Source: Batillaria attramentaria
Taxonomy: Eukaryota; Mollusca; Gastropoda; Batillariidae
Direction: 5' to 3'
Assembly: GCA_018292915.2 (NCBI GenBank)
Contig: JACVVK020000495.1
Span: 262,501 to 326,500 of the forward strand
DNA: 64,000 nt
Shown: positions 14,987-28,700 of the stretch, one piece after another
How the letters are laid out: every line of letters starts with the position of its first letter
How positions within the stretch are numbered: position 1 is the first letter of the stretch
Program-made: the position numbers and the translations under genes
The notes under the pieces: generated by a model
The model's database searches: none
What the model saw: only the letters and a program-made list of their open reading frames with translations
Told to the model about the DNA's origin: nothing

Positions 14987-15051
<65 letters not shown>

Positions 15052-17738
15052 ACAGAGATACACGTTGACAGCACTCACTTCGTCGGAGAAATGCGTTCAG
15101 ATGCACCGTGCCCGCCAGTTACAATGTCGTCATTGTCAGAGCCAGACTTGCATCATGTCTCTGCGGAGAATGCAAACGACAAGTGTTTGTGCCCGTCCTA
15201 CACTGTTGTTTCCATTACTATGGAAACAACATATCAAGACGGACAAAATAACATGGAATTTGGAGAAAAAGTTTCCAGGATGGGGCCATTCCTCCTTGTT
15301 TTTAATGAGCAGGACGATTATCGGCCCCATGTTGACTACACGGCCAAACACAGAACAGTCCAACTTCCTTGTTGCGGTATACGCAGTAGAGCATGTCTTC
15401 ATTCCATCTGCGGACCGCAAGGATCTGGTGGCGGGTAAGAAATTGTGAGTACATGTGGCAAGTGTTTTAGTTCTTCAGGGTGGAAATGCAGATTAGCAGT
15501 TGTGCATGGATGTGAATATATAAAGGCAACAAGACTAGTGTTTTGTATGTGGAAAATGTGGCTAGGACACACGTGTATCTGAAGCGTTTGGGTGTGCATG
15601 GCTTGGTGTTTGGGAGTTTAACGTCCTTTTCCACCACGTAAAGGTGATATCAAAGACGGGACAACGAGAATAAGGCCGGCACAAATATTTGGCCCCAGCC
15701 GGGATTCGAACTCACGACCCGAGCATTGCGAGTCAAACGCTCTACCACTCGACTATGCCGGCTCCCCTGAAGCTTTTGGGGTGTCGAGTATGTGGATAAG
15801 ATATTTTGAGCAATTAAATTTATGCAACCTTTGGGATGGGGATAAAGTTTTCTGAGTCTTGATGATGTGGATGCAGTCTCTCTCTCTTCCTTCCCATGTT
15901 GTCTTCTTTGAAGGTGTTGTTCCGGGATGTTCCCCCAGACAACATCGTTAGCTTCTTGAAAGAGTCAAATCTATTCCATAAAAATAGACTCTTCAAGTAA
16001 TACTTACTGTACTCGACCTCAATATGTTCGATGTACAAAGAGGTGAAACGTGTTTATCATTTCAAACCGGGTCGATTTTTAATATATATTTTCGTCTTGT
16101 TTTATTGTCTCCGTTTTTAGTTTTAATGTGGCGAAGAAGCCGCGAATGCTTGATTAGTCGCGAAATTCTCTTTGTTTCTTGCGCGGGGTTAAGCTCTAAT
16201 AAACTAACTAACGAACTCTTCGTTCCCAGGGGACTTTGGAACGTACCAGCGGTGAAGAGCGTCATACTGATACAAGGTTCTCTTATAGACAAACTGCGAG
16301 GTGCCTATGTGTCCAGCCGTACGATGTTTCCGGAGATGACCTTTTGCCGCCATGCAGTGAATCTGGTAAAATATTTGTATTTCTTCAGTTCACCAGTCTT
16401 TAGTCCGCATGGCGAAATTCTATATCTGTACTATACTGGACTTGTCATTTGGAAAAAAAAAGGACCTAAGTGCCATAGATCTACGAGTGGTAGACGGATG
16501 CCTAGGTCCTCTTTCGAAATGACCAAAGTGTCTGCATACGGCAAGCGGAAGCAGCCACCACTCCCAACATAGTACAAGTACGATGTACGGTAGTGAATAT
16601 GCAAATGTATTGATGCAGCGATGTCAGAACAAATTCTGGGTGGATGTAGCAAAACACATTAAGAACTATTCCAACAGGTGTCGCAAAATAGTTTAAGAAC
16701 TTTTCCAACAGGTGTCTGCCTGAGCATGTTACTGATTTTTTTTTTTCTGAATGTGTCCATTATAACAAAAATATTGTCAGAGACAGAAAAACTGTACATA
16801 TACCTGAATGGAAAAGTAGGGGTATTTTGTTTGTTGGTGTTGGATGATAATGGTGATTTACTCACTTTTAGTATGTTCAAGGATTTGTACCCAGGAATCT
16901 ACCAATTTTTTGGTATATCTGGAATAATTGAAGCTATTAAGGCTTACAGACGACGGGCTGGTTTTGAACCTGCCCCAAATTGTATTGGCACGGGTAACAA
17001 GGTGTGGTCCCTGATTATGCAGGGTGGGCACAAGAAGTATACTCTGCTCTGGTGATGCCTAAGACGCAGCCTAACTGTGTATTTAAGTGGAGTCAGCTTT
17101 GTAAAGAGATTCCAGATTGGAAACATATTTTTCTAAAACCAATTTGTACTACACCTGACTCTTAGCTCCGCTGGTTCCAGCTGAGATTATTATATCGTGT
17201 TTTGCCTGCCAAAAGATTTTTGTGCCTGCGAAAACCCTCTGACAACGACTTGTGTGCCTTTTGTCATGATGTACCTGAAACAATAATGCACTTGTTTTGG
17301 ACTTGTCACCATACTCAAAATTTTTGGGCAGGGTTCACAACACTGCTGATAGAAAACTGTGTTAACTGCTCAGCACTTGTTCTTACAGATACTCTGATTA
17401 TCTTCGGGGTGGCAGAATGTTTCAATACAGACTCAGTTTTTGATCTCCTCATCCTGCTGACAAAATATCATATTTATGTGAGTCGTCTGAAAGAAACTTT
17501 ACCTGACTTAAATGTTTTCATAGGCCTTGTTAAGCATCGATATGCTATGGAGAGATACTGTCACGGAATCTCAGGAAAACTTTAACAAATTTAATATGAA
17601 CTGGATGCCATACAAAGCGCTTGTGATGTGAGGCATATAGTGAATATCAAACATCTGCAACCTCGTGTACTATGCAATCTGTGTGTCCATTAACATATAG
17701 AATGCTTTTTTTCCTCTTTCTTTCTTTGTTGTTTTTGG

Positions 17739-17797
<59 letters not shown>

Positions 17798-20700
17798 CCT
17801 TGTGTCTGTCTCCTGTATGGGAGTTGTGGGGAGGGGGGGGGGGATAAGTGTATGTAATGTATGTGAGACTGTACTATTGGAAGATATATGTGTATAAATG
17901 TAGAGGTTGGTTGAGAGATGTCCTTCAAAGGCGTAAGGGTATCATTGTTGTTTTTCTCCTTCTAACCTTTGTGAAAGATGTAGTTGCATCAATGTATGTG
18001 TGTTCGACTTGATGTCTATATGTAAAAAAAAAAAAAAAAAAAAAGCATAAAAAAAACAAGTTTGGCCGGGAAAATGCTTTGTTTCGACTTATCCGATGTT
18101 CGATTAAAGCGTGGCTGAAATAAGGTGATGTGTGTCTTCCTCCGACGACGTCTCCTGTGTCGAGCAGCCCGCACCTCACGAGACAGCCATTGGCCAGACG
18201 GACGATCCCTCACTCGCCTGGTAACAGACGGAGCGTGACGAACGAGACAAGGCCCACAACATCCAGGTCATGACGTTCACCCACGGAACTCGCCAGAGAC
18301 TTGATGTCAGGGTTGACGGCCTTTAGGTTGGGTGACGTCACGAGCTGTGTCAGGGGTGGGGATCTAGTCAGGAGAAGGAGAAGATCTAGCTAGGTAAAAC
18401 TTAAGCTGACACGAGTGTCGTGGTTTCCCCCAATTTTCCCTACGCCACTCAAATTGTCAACCGACACATAAGCGAAGGACATCCCGGGAGATATATCTGC
18501 AGGGAAAATATATCTGTCCAGTTCTTGAGCACAAGTTGACTATTTGGAAACTTTGTCTGGTCACGTGATCCACATAATTATACTGAGTTCCCTCCTAAAC
18601 GGGAAAATGAAGATAATGTTGTCTGTTTCTCTGTTACAGGGTTACTTCATGTTTGTCACGAACCAGCAGAGACATGGCCACCTGGTCAGCCTTCGCAAAT
18701 TTGAGACGGACCATGTCCACAACGAGCTCTACAACTTATTTGAAAATCCTCTTGTGAGATTTTTCTTTCTTTTTGTAGTGTGTATAATTCCGGACACGTA
18801 GATAATACGGTCGAACGTATAATTTTATAAGCACAGTACTAAAAAGTACTCAGAGAGAGTGACTTTCTTTTCCCGAGACCATTTTCTGGAGAATGGCTGT
18901 AGGCACTAGTTCTTTTCTAAGTAAAAAAAAAAAAAAGAAGAAGTGAATGGATAAAGTTGCAAACACGAAATTCAGCGAATTGGCACTTCTTGGTATGCTG
19001 CATAATTTTTTTTATACAGACACGTTTCATAACTATAAAAGAATCTGTTATTTCAAGGGTGAATGTGTGTTTGGGAGTTTATGTCCTTTTCCACCACGTA
19101 TGGGTGATACGTTATTTCAAAATAATTACCAATTTCCACAGTGACTACATGAGGACTGTTCGGTCAGATGTTGTAAAAAGGAAAGTAGGAAAGTTGAAAT
19201 GTGGCCCAATGATTACTTTGGATGTGGAAAACGTGTGTGTGTGTGTGTGACGGTCTTTGAGAAACATATCAAAAATGGTTTTTAAGTTCCAGATGGAAGC
19301 CACCAAAACCGCCAAATATCGTGTTCCTACTGTCACCTATAATGCTATGTCTCTGTAGAATTTCATGCGTTTTAACCCTTTCACAACTGCTTATGCTTCC
19401 AGCACTAAGTGCCCGACACTCAGTCCGCAGCAGTAGCATTTCTCCCGAAACTGGTAGTGCAGGCCGGCTCTGCAGTACAGCTGACAAGAATGTTGCTACT
19501 GTATTATCAACTCCGTTTGAAAGCCACTTTTCCGATTTTGTAACTACATGTACATTGAAACTGTGTATTTCAGTTTCCAACTGGGAAAGTTTATTAAGTA
19601 GGCTGCGCTCGTTTATGTGGATGACAGCTAAGTTATTTAAGTAAAGCTGGCCCTTGATTGAGGTGAAGATCGTCTGCAAGTAGAAAAATCAATGTTATTA
19701 CAAGGAAAAGAAACGTAATTACTTTAGTGAGAGGAAAATTGCCAAATACTCATTTGTGTGAATTGGACTTTCGTATATTAAAAAAAAACACCTTTTACTT
19801 GAAACTGAAACTTATCAGCCGTGAAGTCAACTCTGTCTTTGGATATTAACTGTGCCCCCGCCCCCCCCCCCCAAAAAAAAAACAAAAAAAAAAAACAAAA
19901 AAAAAAAAACAAAAAAAAAAACAACAAAAAAAAAAAAAAACAAACAAACCAAAAAAACCAAAAACAAACAAACAAAAAAACAACAAAGAAAACGAAACAA
20001 ACAAACAAGCAAACAAAAACCAGCCTCTGTAAAGTGTGATCTCATAGTCTTTGACAGTTAAAACAAATCTTAAAAGACTGTTTCACTGTTTCTGAATTAA
20101 AGAATATTGTAAATCTTACGGGATATAAACTTTTGTTTTAATCATTTGCGAAAAAAAAATGGATTGTCTTTTGTGTCAGGATTGGGAGCATAGGTACATA
20201 CACGAAAACTACTCCCAGGCTCTGCAAGATGCACAGACTGAGCAGGTGAGGTGTTTCGCAATCTGTTATTTGTGTAAAGTTAAATTCTCTAATACTGCGA
20301 GTACCGTTGTTCAGACCTTATTCAAGATGTTTCTGTGTCGTTTTGAGGGAGTTGGTGGTGATGTTTAAACTGTGTTGTTTCAGTGTTTGGGGTCTTTTAG
20401 TTTTGTTTAAGTTAAGTTGAGTTAAGATGATGTAATTTTCTGAGGTCAGATGTGTTGGTCTCTCTCTCTCTCTCTCTTAGTAGCTAGATAGTCTCTGTAG
20501 TATTAGCAACGGCAAGTTTGCAAACTGGCGAATTTCTGTCAAGACCTTTCACGAACATACCCTATAGACTGACCTTGACTCAATTGAAGCTGTTTGTTTG
20601 GAAATTTACTGTTGGGAATTACTCAGAATCTACAAAACACCAGAGGCATCAAACTTTGCGCGATGATAGACATGGATAACCCCTTCACTGACAACCTGTA

Positions 20701-23700
20701 TTCTGTGACCTTGAGTCAAGGTCATAACTTTACAAGCTGTTTGGGGAAAACGTCAATAATAAAACCCTAACGTTGGCATTTTCTCAGAAACAACAAAGAG
20801 CAGAAGCACCAAACTTGGCATGCTGATAGACAGCAGAAATACCTTTAAAAACGTACCTATTTTAATGACCTTGGCTCGAGGTCAAGGTCATAAAAGCTGT
20901 CTGTTTGGAACTTTAATATTGAAATGTTCTCATAATCTACAAGCACCAGAGGCATCACACTTTGCATGATGATACACATTGATAAGACCTTTACTGACAT
21001 GTCTGTGTTCAGTGACCTTTAGTCAAGATCAAGGCCATACATGCTGTTTGTGGTAAACTTAACAAAAAAAACCCAACTTTATCGTTGGTGTTTTCTCTGA
21101 AACATCAAGCCGCAGAGGCACCAAACATGATGACATAATGATAGACAACGATCAGACCTTTCCGGACATACCCTTTTGAATGACCTGACTAAAGATCAAG
21201 GTCATTATGTCTGTTGTGAATTTTAACGTTGGCATTTTCACAGAAACCAGAGGCATCAAACTTGGCAAATGGTACAAACAGCGTGCGAAATCACTGACAT
21301 TCATCGTCCGACCAATATCACCGAAACTGTAGGCGTACGGTCTGAGCAAAATGTACACTAGTATGAGACGTTGCCCTAGTCTCAAACGGTTTACACCGGG
21401 ACTGTGACCAGCGTGCATTAAATCAGTCGTAAACTCACGCTAGTCTCTGTATATGCATCTCATACGAACTCTTTCATCTAAGCTTAGCCAAGCTATCTCC
21501 AACTTACATCCTACCGCTCTCCGTATCTCTGGGCTCTGACGACTGAAATGACTCGTGTTCTCTACGTCAACATGCTCGGCGTTATGTGTTTCTTCATCCG
21601 ACATGAATAAACATTAGAAGTGTTTTTTCCTAGTCTTATTTTCTTGTGCTTGAAATTACCAAATACGTGGGTCGTAATTTAGGCTTTGCCATTCTACTTT
21701 TTTTTTCAGCCATGTCCGGATGTTTACTGGTTTCCCATCGTCAGTGACACTTTCTGTGATGAGTTTGTGGAAACAATGGAGGCATCAAGGTTATGGTCTG
21801 CTGGTTCAGCGCGTGTGAGTACAGATGTCATTGCCTGTTTTGCACAGGATGCTTCACTGCTGTCATAGTTCTGGAGTTCTGGTCAGCCTGGTTTGCACTT
21901 TTTGTGGGTAAAGCGAGTACGTTGGTGCCATATTGCTGTACCGAGCATAGCTAGGGAGCAGACACAGTAGACTGACTTGATTACAAGTGAGATCTTTTGC
22001 TTCCTGCGTACGTATCGAAACGACAAGTAAAAGCCGCCGACGCCAGCATACCCACTGTCAAGTGTTCAAGAGCACTAAAATGTGCAATCCATGAAATTAA
22101 TGTGGCACGGTGAAGGTGTTTAGAGCAAGCCTTGTGAACAATCTGTTGTGCTGATACTGCAAAATCTTTACTGTCTATACGAAATTATTTAACCCTCTTC
22201 CTCTCACAGTAGTTTGCACTCACTAAGGCAGGCAAGGCAAGGATATTAACTCCGCCAGAAACAACGAATGTTATTTTTTAAAACAAGTAGGAATGGCCCC
22301 ATTCCATAAAGTTGTTTATCCAAATTCCATGCTATTTTGTCTGGTTTGTTGTTATTTTTGCCGGTGGCTTTTTTTTTCTTTCTCTCTTCACGTCGTTATT
22401 TATCAACGGTAAAAGTTTGGACAGAAATTCGCCAGTTTGCAAACTTGCCGTTGCTAATACTACAGAGACTATCTACTAAGAAAAAAAAATGGAACAAAAT
22501 ATAAAAGAAAAAAAAAACCCAGAAAATTATGCACTAAACTACAAGAAACAAAACCATAGAGAAAAGCGTCTATCAAGTCCAAACGCATTCACAGACACAC
22601 GTGCCACCTTTTTTAAACACAAATCATATAATACTCATTACTGAAATGATGTAAAATAGAAAATCAAAATAACAGGTTGCCGCGTAACGTACGTTACGTG
22701 CGATCCACCAGGTATTGTTTGAGTGTATACGCTTAAACGTATAAGTAGATATATTTTGTTTCAAGAGTGAATGGAGATAATCCCATTGTAATGCTCCAGC
22801 GAAGGAAAGGGAGAGAGAGAGAGAGAGAGAGAGATGACGCCAGTTCCGTGAGCTAAACATTTGACGTAGGCCTCACACATCTGTGCAGCCTCATCTATTT
22901 TGCTATGCACTAGGCCTAAAACACACAGGGTGTTTTAATAGAGCTTAGATGATTAGTTCTCGTGGTTTACGGCGAAAGACTAACCCCGAGATGGTTCGAT
23001 TGTTTGTGTAGCTACAGAGCCTCCGAGGTAGCTACGAAAACAATCGGACCATCGAGGGGTTAGTCTTTCGCCGTAAACCACGAGAACTAATCATGTAAGC
23101 TGTTTATATATATATTTATTTATATATATATATAATATATATAGAAAAGGAACAAAGGCGTTACTAAAGCCGAAAACATGCGCTCAATCAGGTCAATTTG
23201 AAAGTAGGGGAAGTAAGTAAAGCTGAGAGCGCTCCCTAGATCTAGGAGGTGTGTGCTTTGTATGCCATTGGACAAGTCCGCCTTGCCCTATATTGGCTAC
23301 AAGCCACAATGGGAGGTGGGGGGGGGGGACCTACCATCCTACCGCTGAAACGTCTAACAGATCTAAGGGTATCTCACCATTCATAGTGCCCCCATTCCCT
23401 AGATCTAGGGAGCGCTCTCAGCTTTACTTACTTCCCCTACTTTCAAATTGACCTGATTGAGCGCATGTTTTCGGCTTTAGTAACGCCTTTGTTCCTTTTC
23501 TATATTAAATGTAATTACATGACATTACACATAGGCAGTTGCTCCTTCTAAATTATTTAGTCTTTTTCCGCTGAAACCTCTTGCAGAGCTTTAGGGTAGC
23601 GACGTCTGCTAGTACTGGAGACGCACCAGATTATTCTGGGGCAGCCTTTTAGTGCTGGTTGGACGTTGCAGCCCTCGAGGGTATCGCCGCATGCTCACCT

Positions 23701-25648
23701 GATGAGGGTCCCATTGACCCGAAACCATGGTCGTGAGCGGCTAAAATCACCAATTCATATGGCCTTGGTCGTACCGACCATTTTCCTCCCGGTGGAGGGG
23801 AATGGGGGCACTATGAATGGTGAGATACCCTTAGATCTGTTAGACGTTTCAGCGGTAGGATGGTAGGTCCCCCCCCCCCCACCTCCCATTGTGGCTTGTA
23901 GCCAATATAGGGCAAGGCGGACTTGTCCAATGGCATACAAAGCACACACACCCTAGATCTAGGGAGCGCTCTCAGCTTTACTTACTTCCCCTACTTTCAA
24001 ATTGACCTGATTGAGCGCATGTTTCGGCTTTAGTAACGCCTTTGTTCCTTTTCTATATTAAATGTAATTACATGACATTACACATAGGCAGTTGCTCCTT
24101 CTAAATTATTTAGTCTTTTTCCGCTGAAACCTCTTGCAGAGCTTTAGGGTAGCGACGTCTGCTAGTACTGGAGACGCACCAGATTATTCTGGGGCAGCCT
24201 TTTAGTGCTGGTTGGACGTTGCAGCCCTCGAGGGTATCGCCGCATGCTCACCTGATGAGGGTCCCATTGACCCGAAACCATGGTCGTGAGCGGCTAAAAT
24301 CACCAATTCATATGGCCTTGGTCGTACCGACCATTTTCCTCCCGGTGGGAGGGGAATGGGGGCACTATGAATGGTGAGATACCCTTAGATCTGTTAGACG
24401 TTTCAGCGGTAGGATGGTAGGTCCCCCCCCCCCCCACCTCCCATTGTGGCTTGTAGCCAATATAGGGCAAGGCGGACTTGTCCAATGGCATACAAAGCAC
24501 ACACCTCCTAGATCTAGGGAGCGCTCTCAGCTTTACTTACTTCCCTACTTTCAAATTGACCTGATTGAGCGCATGTTTTCGGCTTTAGTAACGCCTTTGT
24601 TCCTTTTCTATATTAAATGTAATTACATGACATTACACATAGGCAGTTGCTCCTTCTAAATTATTTAGTCTTTTTCCGCTGAAACCTCTTGCAGAGCTTT
24701 AGGGTAGCGACGTCTGCTAGTACTGGAGACGCACAGATTATTCTGGGGCAGCCTTTTAGTGCTGGTTGGACGTTGCAGCCCTCGAGGGTATCGCCGCATG
24801 CTCACCTGATGAGGGTCCCATTGACCCGAAACCATGGTCGTGAGCGGCTAAAATCACCAATTCATATGGCCTTGGTCGTACCGACCATTTTCCTCCCGGT
24901 GGGAGGGGAATGGGGGCACTATGAATGGTGAGATACCCTTAGATCTGTTAGACGTTTCAGCGGTAGGATGGTAGGTCCCCCCCCCCCACCTCCCATTGTG
25001 GCTTGTAGCCAATATAGGGCAAGGCGGACTTGTCCAATGGCATACAAAGCACACACCTCCTAGATCTAGGGAGCGCTCTCAGCTTTACTTACTTCCCCTA
25101 CTTTCAAATTGACCTGATTGAGCGCATGTTTTCGGCTTAGTAACGCCTTTGTTCCTTTTCTATATTAAATGTAATTACATGACATTACACATAGGCAGTT
25201 GCTCCTTCTAAATTATTTAGTCTTTTTCCGCTGAAACCTCTTGCAGAGCTTTAGGGTAGCGACGTCTGCTAGTACTGGAGACGCACCAGATTATTCTGGG
25301 GCAGCCTTTTAGTGCTGGTTGGACGTTGCAGCCCTCGAGGGTATCGCCGCATGCTCACCTGATGAGGGTCCCATTGACCCGAAACCATGGTCGTGAGCGG
25401 CTAAAATCACCAATTCATATGGCCTTGGTCGTACCGACCATTTTCCTCCCGGTGGGAGGGGAATGGGGGCACTATGAATGGTGAGATACCCTTAGATCTG
25501 TTAGACGTTTCAGCGGTAGGATGGTAGGTCCCCCCCCCCCACCTCCCATTGTGGCTTGTAGCCAATATAGGGCAAGGCGGACTTGTCCAATGGCATACAA
25601 AGCACACACCTCCTAGATCTAGGGAGCGCTCTCAGCTTTACTTACTTC

Positions 25649-25706
<58 letters not shown>

Positions 25707-28700
25707 GTTGTCCTGATTGTTTCTCTGATCGACAAAGCCGTTAACAGTAGTAGCTGGAACGCCTCTTTTATGCAAGAAAAATATTCATGGTGCTTAAACG
25801 GCCGCTGGTAATGGTATCTCCCGCTTAAATTTAGTGCCCGCGTCTCAGTTAGCAAAACAATGCAGTTTCAGATACAGGAAGCTGCGCTGTCAATTACATG
25901 CTTTACTCTCGAACCCCTGAGCATGCCAAAGCAAAACCGGTGTGAATACATGTCTTTTTGTGAGTTTACGAAGAATCGATAGCTTCAACAATTTCACCAA
26001 ATTCGCTTGTGTAAGAGACTAATGTTTGCATCTCAAACGTTACTGACAGCCATTTTCAACTGCAGGCATCTTCAGTTTTGAATATGAACCACCTTTTCAT
26101 ACTTTCATATTTCTGAGCTGCATATTTTTAAAAGTTAATTCAACAAGACACCACTTTAGCAGAAATGGTGGTCAAAATATTGAAAAAAATGAGAAATTAA
26201 AATAGGACCCTTAACTCAGATCGTGTGCTCCTGGATGATCCAGCAGGTTTAACTCTTTGACGACGAAGCACAATTTCTAACACGCGATTTCCTATAGGAA
26301 ATCGCGTGTTAGAAATTGTGCTTCGTCGTCAAAGAGTTAAAATAGGGTCCAACGAATAGGTGTCATTTAAAGCAACACATTTTCGTGAAACTACAGACAC
26401 TCTAATTTATTCCCACAGTAAGAAAGAAAACAAAACAGACGTTCTAATTTTTCATGCATGGTAATATTTTCTTTGGAATTACCCACATGTATGGTATTTT
26501 TACAGGATCCGCGCGTGGACACTGGTATCGACCAGTACCCGACTGTGGACATAGAGGTAGAGCAGGTGGATTTTGAAAATCACTGGCTTTACTTTATGGA
26601 CAAGTGGGTTCGTCCCTTGAATGAGAAGGTCTTCGCTGGCTACAAAGGAGTGAGCACACTAATGCAATTTAGAACTTTACAATCACTGACGATGCCGCTT
26701 CTGTTTTATAAGCAGCAATAATGGGTGGGGCAGCTGTCTGTTATATTCCAAAATGGTGTATTATTCCTACTTGTGAAGCACATACATACTACGTCTTACC
26801 TCCGTATCCTTACACATCAGTATGTGTGTCTTCCTCAGGACAATAGCATCAGGGCATGACCCTATGTATTTTTCACTCACGTATGTAACTAAGAAAGTCA
26901 GTGTAAGTATGATCTAGCCTTCCGTCGTGTGTCTGTATGTCTGTCTGTCGTCTGTCGAAGCTTAACTTTGAGACTGGCGTTTTCTCAAGAACAGATCACG
27001 GCAGAAACAGTAAACATGGCACATCGGTAGTTGACGACAAAGCCTTTTCCAAACACATCATTTGGAATGACCTTGACTGAAGGTCAAGTTCGTACCAGCT
27101 GAATAAGGTTTCAAAAACTCGATGTTTCAGAAACACATTAGCATTCGTTGGAAATGGCAAAGAGTACAAAGCAAATAAATCAGTTTCTTGGTGCACTGTT
27201 TGTTTCTCTAATAATTATGTCCTGTTCTCAACAGTGATCTAGTGAGGTTTGCAACACAGAGACAAGGAAAATTAGAAATGTACATTTTTCAGTTCGTAAT
27301 TCTTAAAGTAAAGTTGTCGGGAATGCTACAGATTTAGCTTAGTGAGCTACTCTGACATGTGTTTAGAATGCCTGAAGTGCGAAAGAGTATTACGTCATAC
27401 TGTCGGACCTACGTGCCACACACATCTACGCACACAGTCACTCATCAAACTTACACTATCTCTCGAAAGAAACAACTGACAAAAGAATAAAAATCAGAGT
27501 GTTCACTTAGTCCAATAAAAGTTACATGCGGATGATATGAATCGTTAGATGTAATAAGGCAACAAAGATTCGGTTCAAAATATATGAGCATGATTCATAC
27601 TTGTCGGGCAACAAACTAGAGACTACTAAAAACTACACTACACTAAAATACGCGAAGAGATTAACTACAAAATACGTGACTTGCGAAACAGTACAACTAA
27701 AGTAGCGGGGAGTGCACAATTCCGTGAATGATGTAAATCGAGAGCGTGGTCACTCTGTGAATGGAATTCCTTACTCTTCCAAGTGACCGTCAGTTACTGA
27801 ATGGAACAGAGAATACACACTCGGCCGCGTGTGGACTGCGTGTTACACAAGAAAGCTGGGAAACCTCCCTCTCTGACTGGGCATGAAACAAAGGAGCCTG
27901 ATGCCAGAGTCTCCCTAACTCTTACAAAACGTTCCAACTCTGTCTAAACCAGGAGTACAAAATTTACATAAACGTTAACTTCCGTAGCCGTTCCGACTAG
28001 TACTGTTAACTATCAGATCTCTTAAAATACATCGAGCTTATTACAAGTGTCTTCCAACTAGGCATAAACTGTTTTCTAGATCAAAGGGAATAAAATGAGA
28101 CACAGTCACCGTTTATCTGAAGACTGATTCCAAGTCCGAATTCAGTGGTTTCAAACACAGTTCACAAATAATCCAGTACAGGATCACGGTTCAAGTTCTT
28201 CTCAGTGCACATGGTTCCAAATAGAAGAGGTATCCAGTAACAGGTCCAACACTGGTCGCAATATAACAAACATGATAACTCCAGAGATTTAGACTAACAA
28301 TAAAAATGAGAATTACAGCGAGGGAACGAGGAGAGGGATTCGGGGGCTGGAGGGGCGACACGCGTCTCCGGGGACTCGCAGAAAGCGACTGATGAAAACG
28401 CGGGAAACTCTCGCTATAATAAGGTTCTGTCACGTGGCCAGCGCACGTGAGAACTGACCCTTCACTGTGGCTAGCTTGACCCAACCTAAAAGTGCGCCTG
28501 TACTAAGAATGGCTGCTATAACACAAACATAGCGAAGTGCATCTTCGCTACAATTTGTACATTGTGAATTGTATCTTCCACAGCGACATGATTTTCGACA
28601 GAGCTTCATTGTGCGGTATCGACCTGGTGAGCAGGCCAGTTTGACCCCTCACTTTGACACTTCCAGCTACACTATCAACATCGCCCTCAACGTTGCCTCT

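Noticed and set aside
14884..15448. Open frames of 167-184 codons around (AC)n
   Set aside because: They cross a microsatellite and a repeat family 3 block; no protein family, no splice logic with PLOD.
23251..25607. Recurrent 66-codon frames in the tandem array as a repeated small gene
   Set aside because: They recur only because the unit repeats, depend on the C-run length, and have no recognisable domain.
23399..25652. CRISPR array
   Set aside because: The regular repeats are 553-bp tandem units without spacers, in an animal intron.
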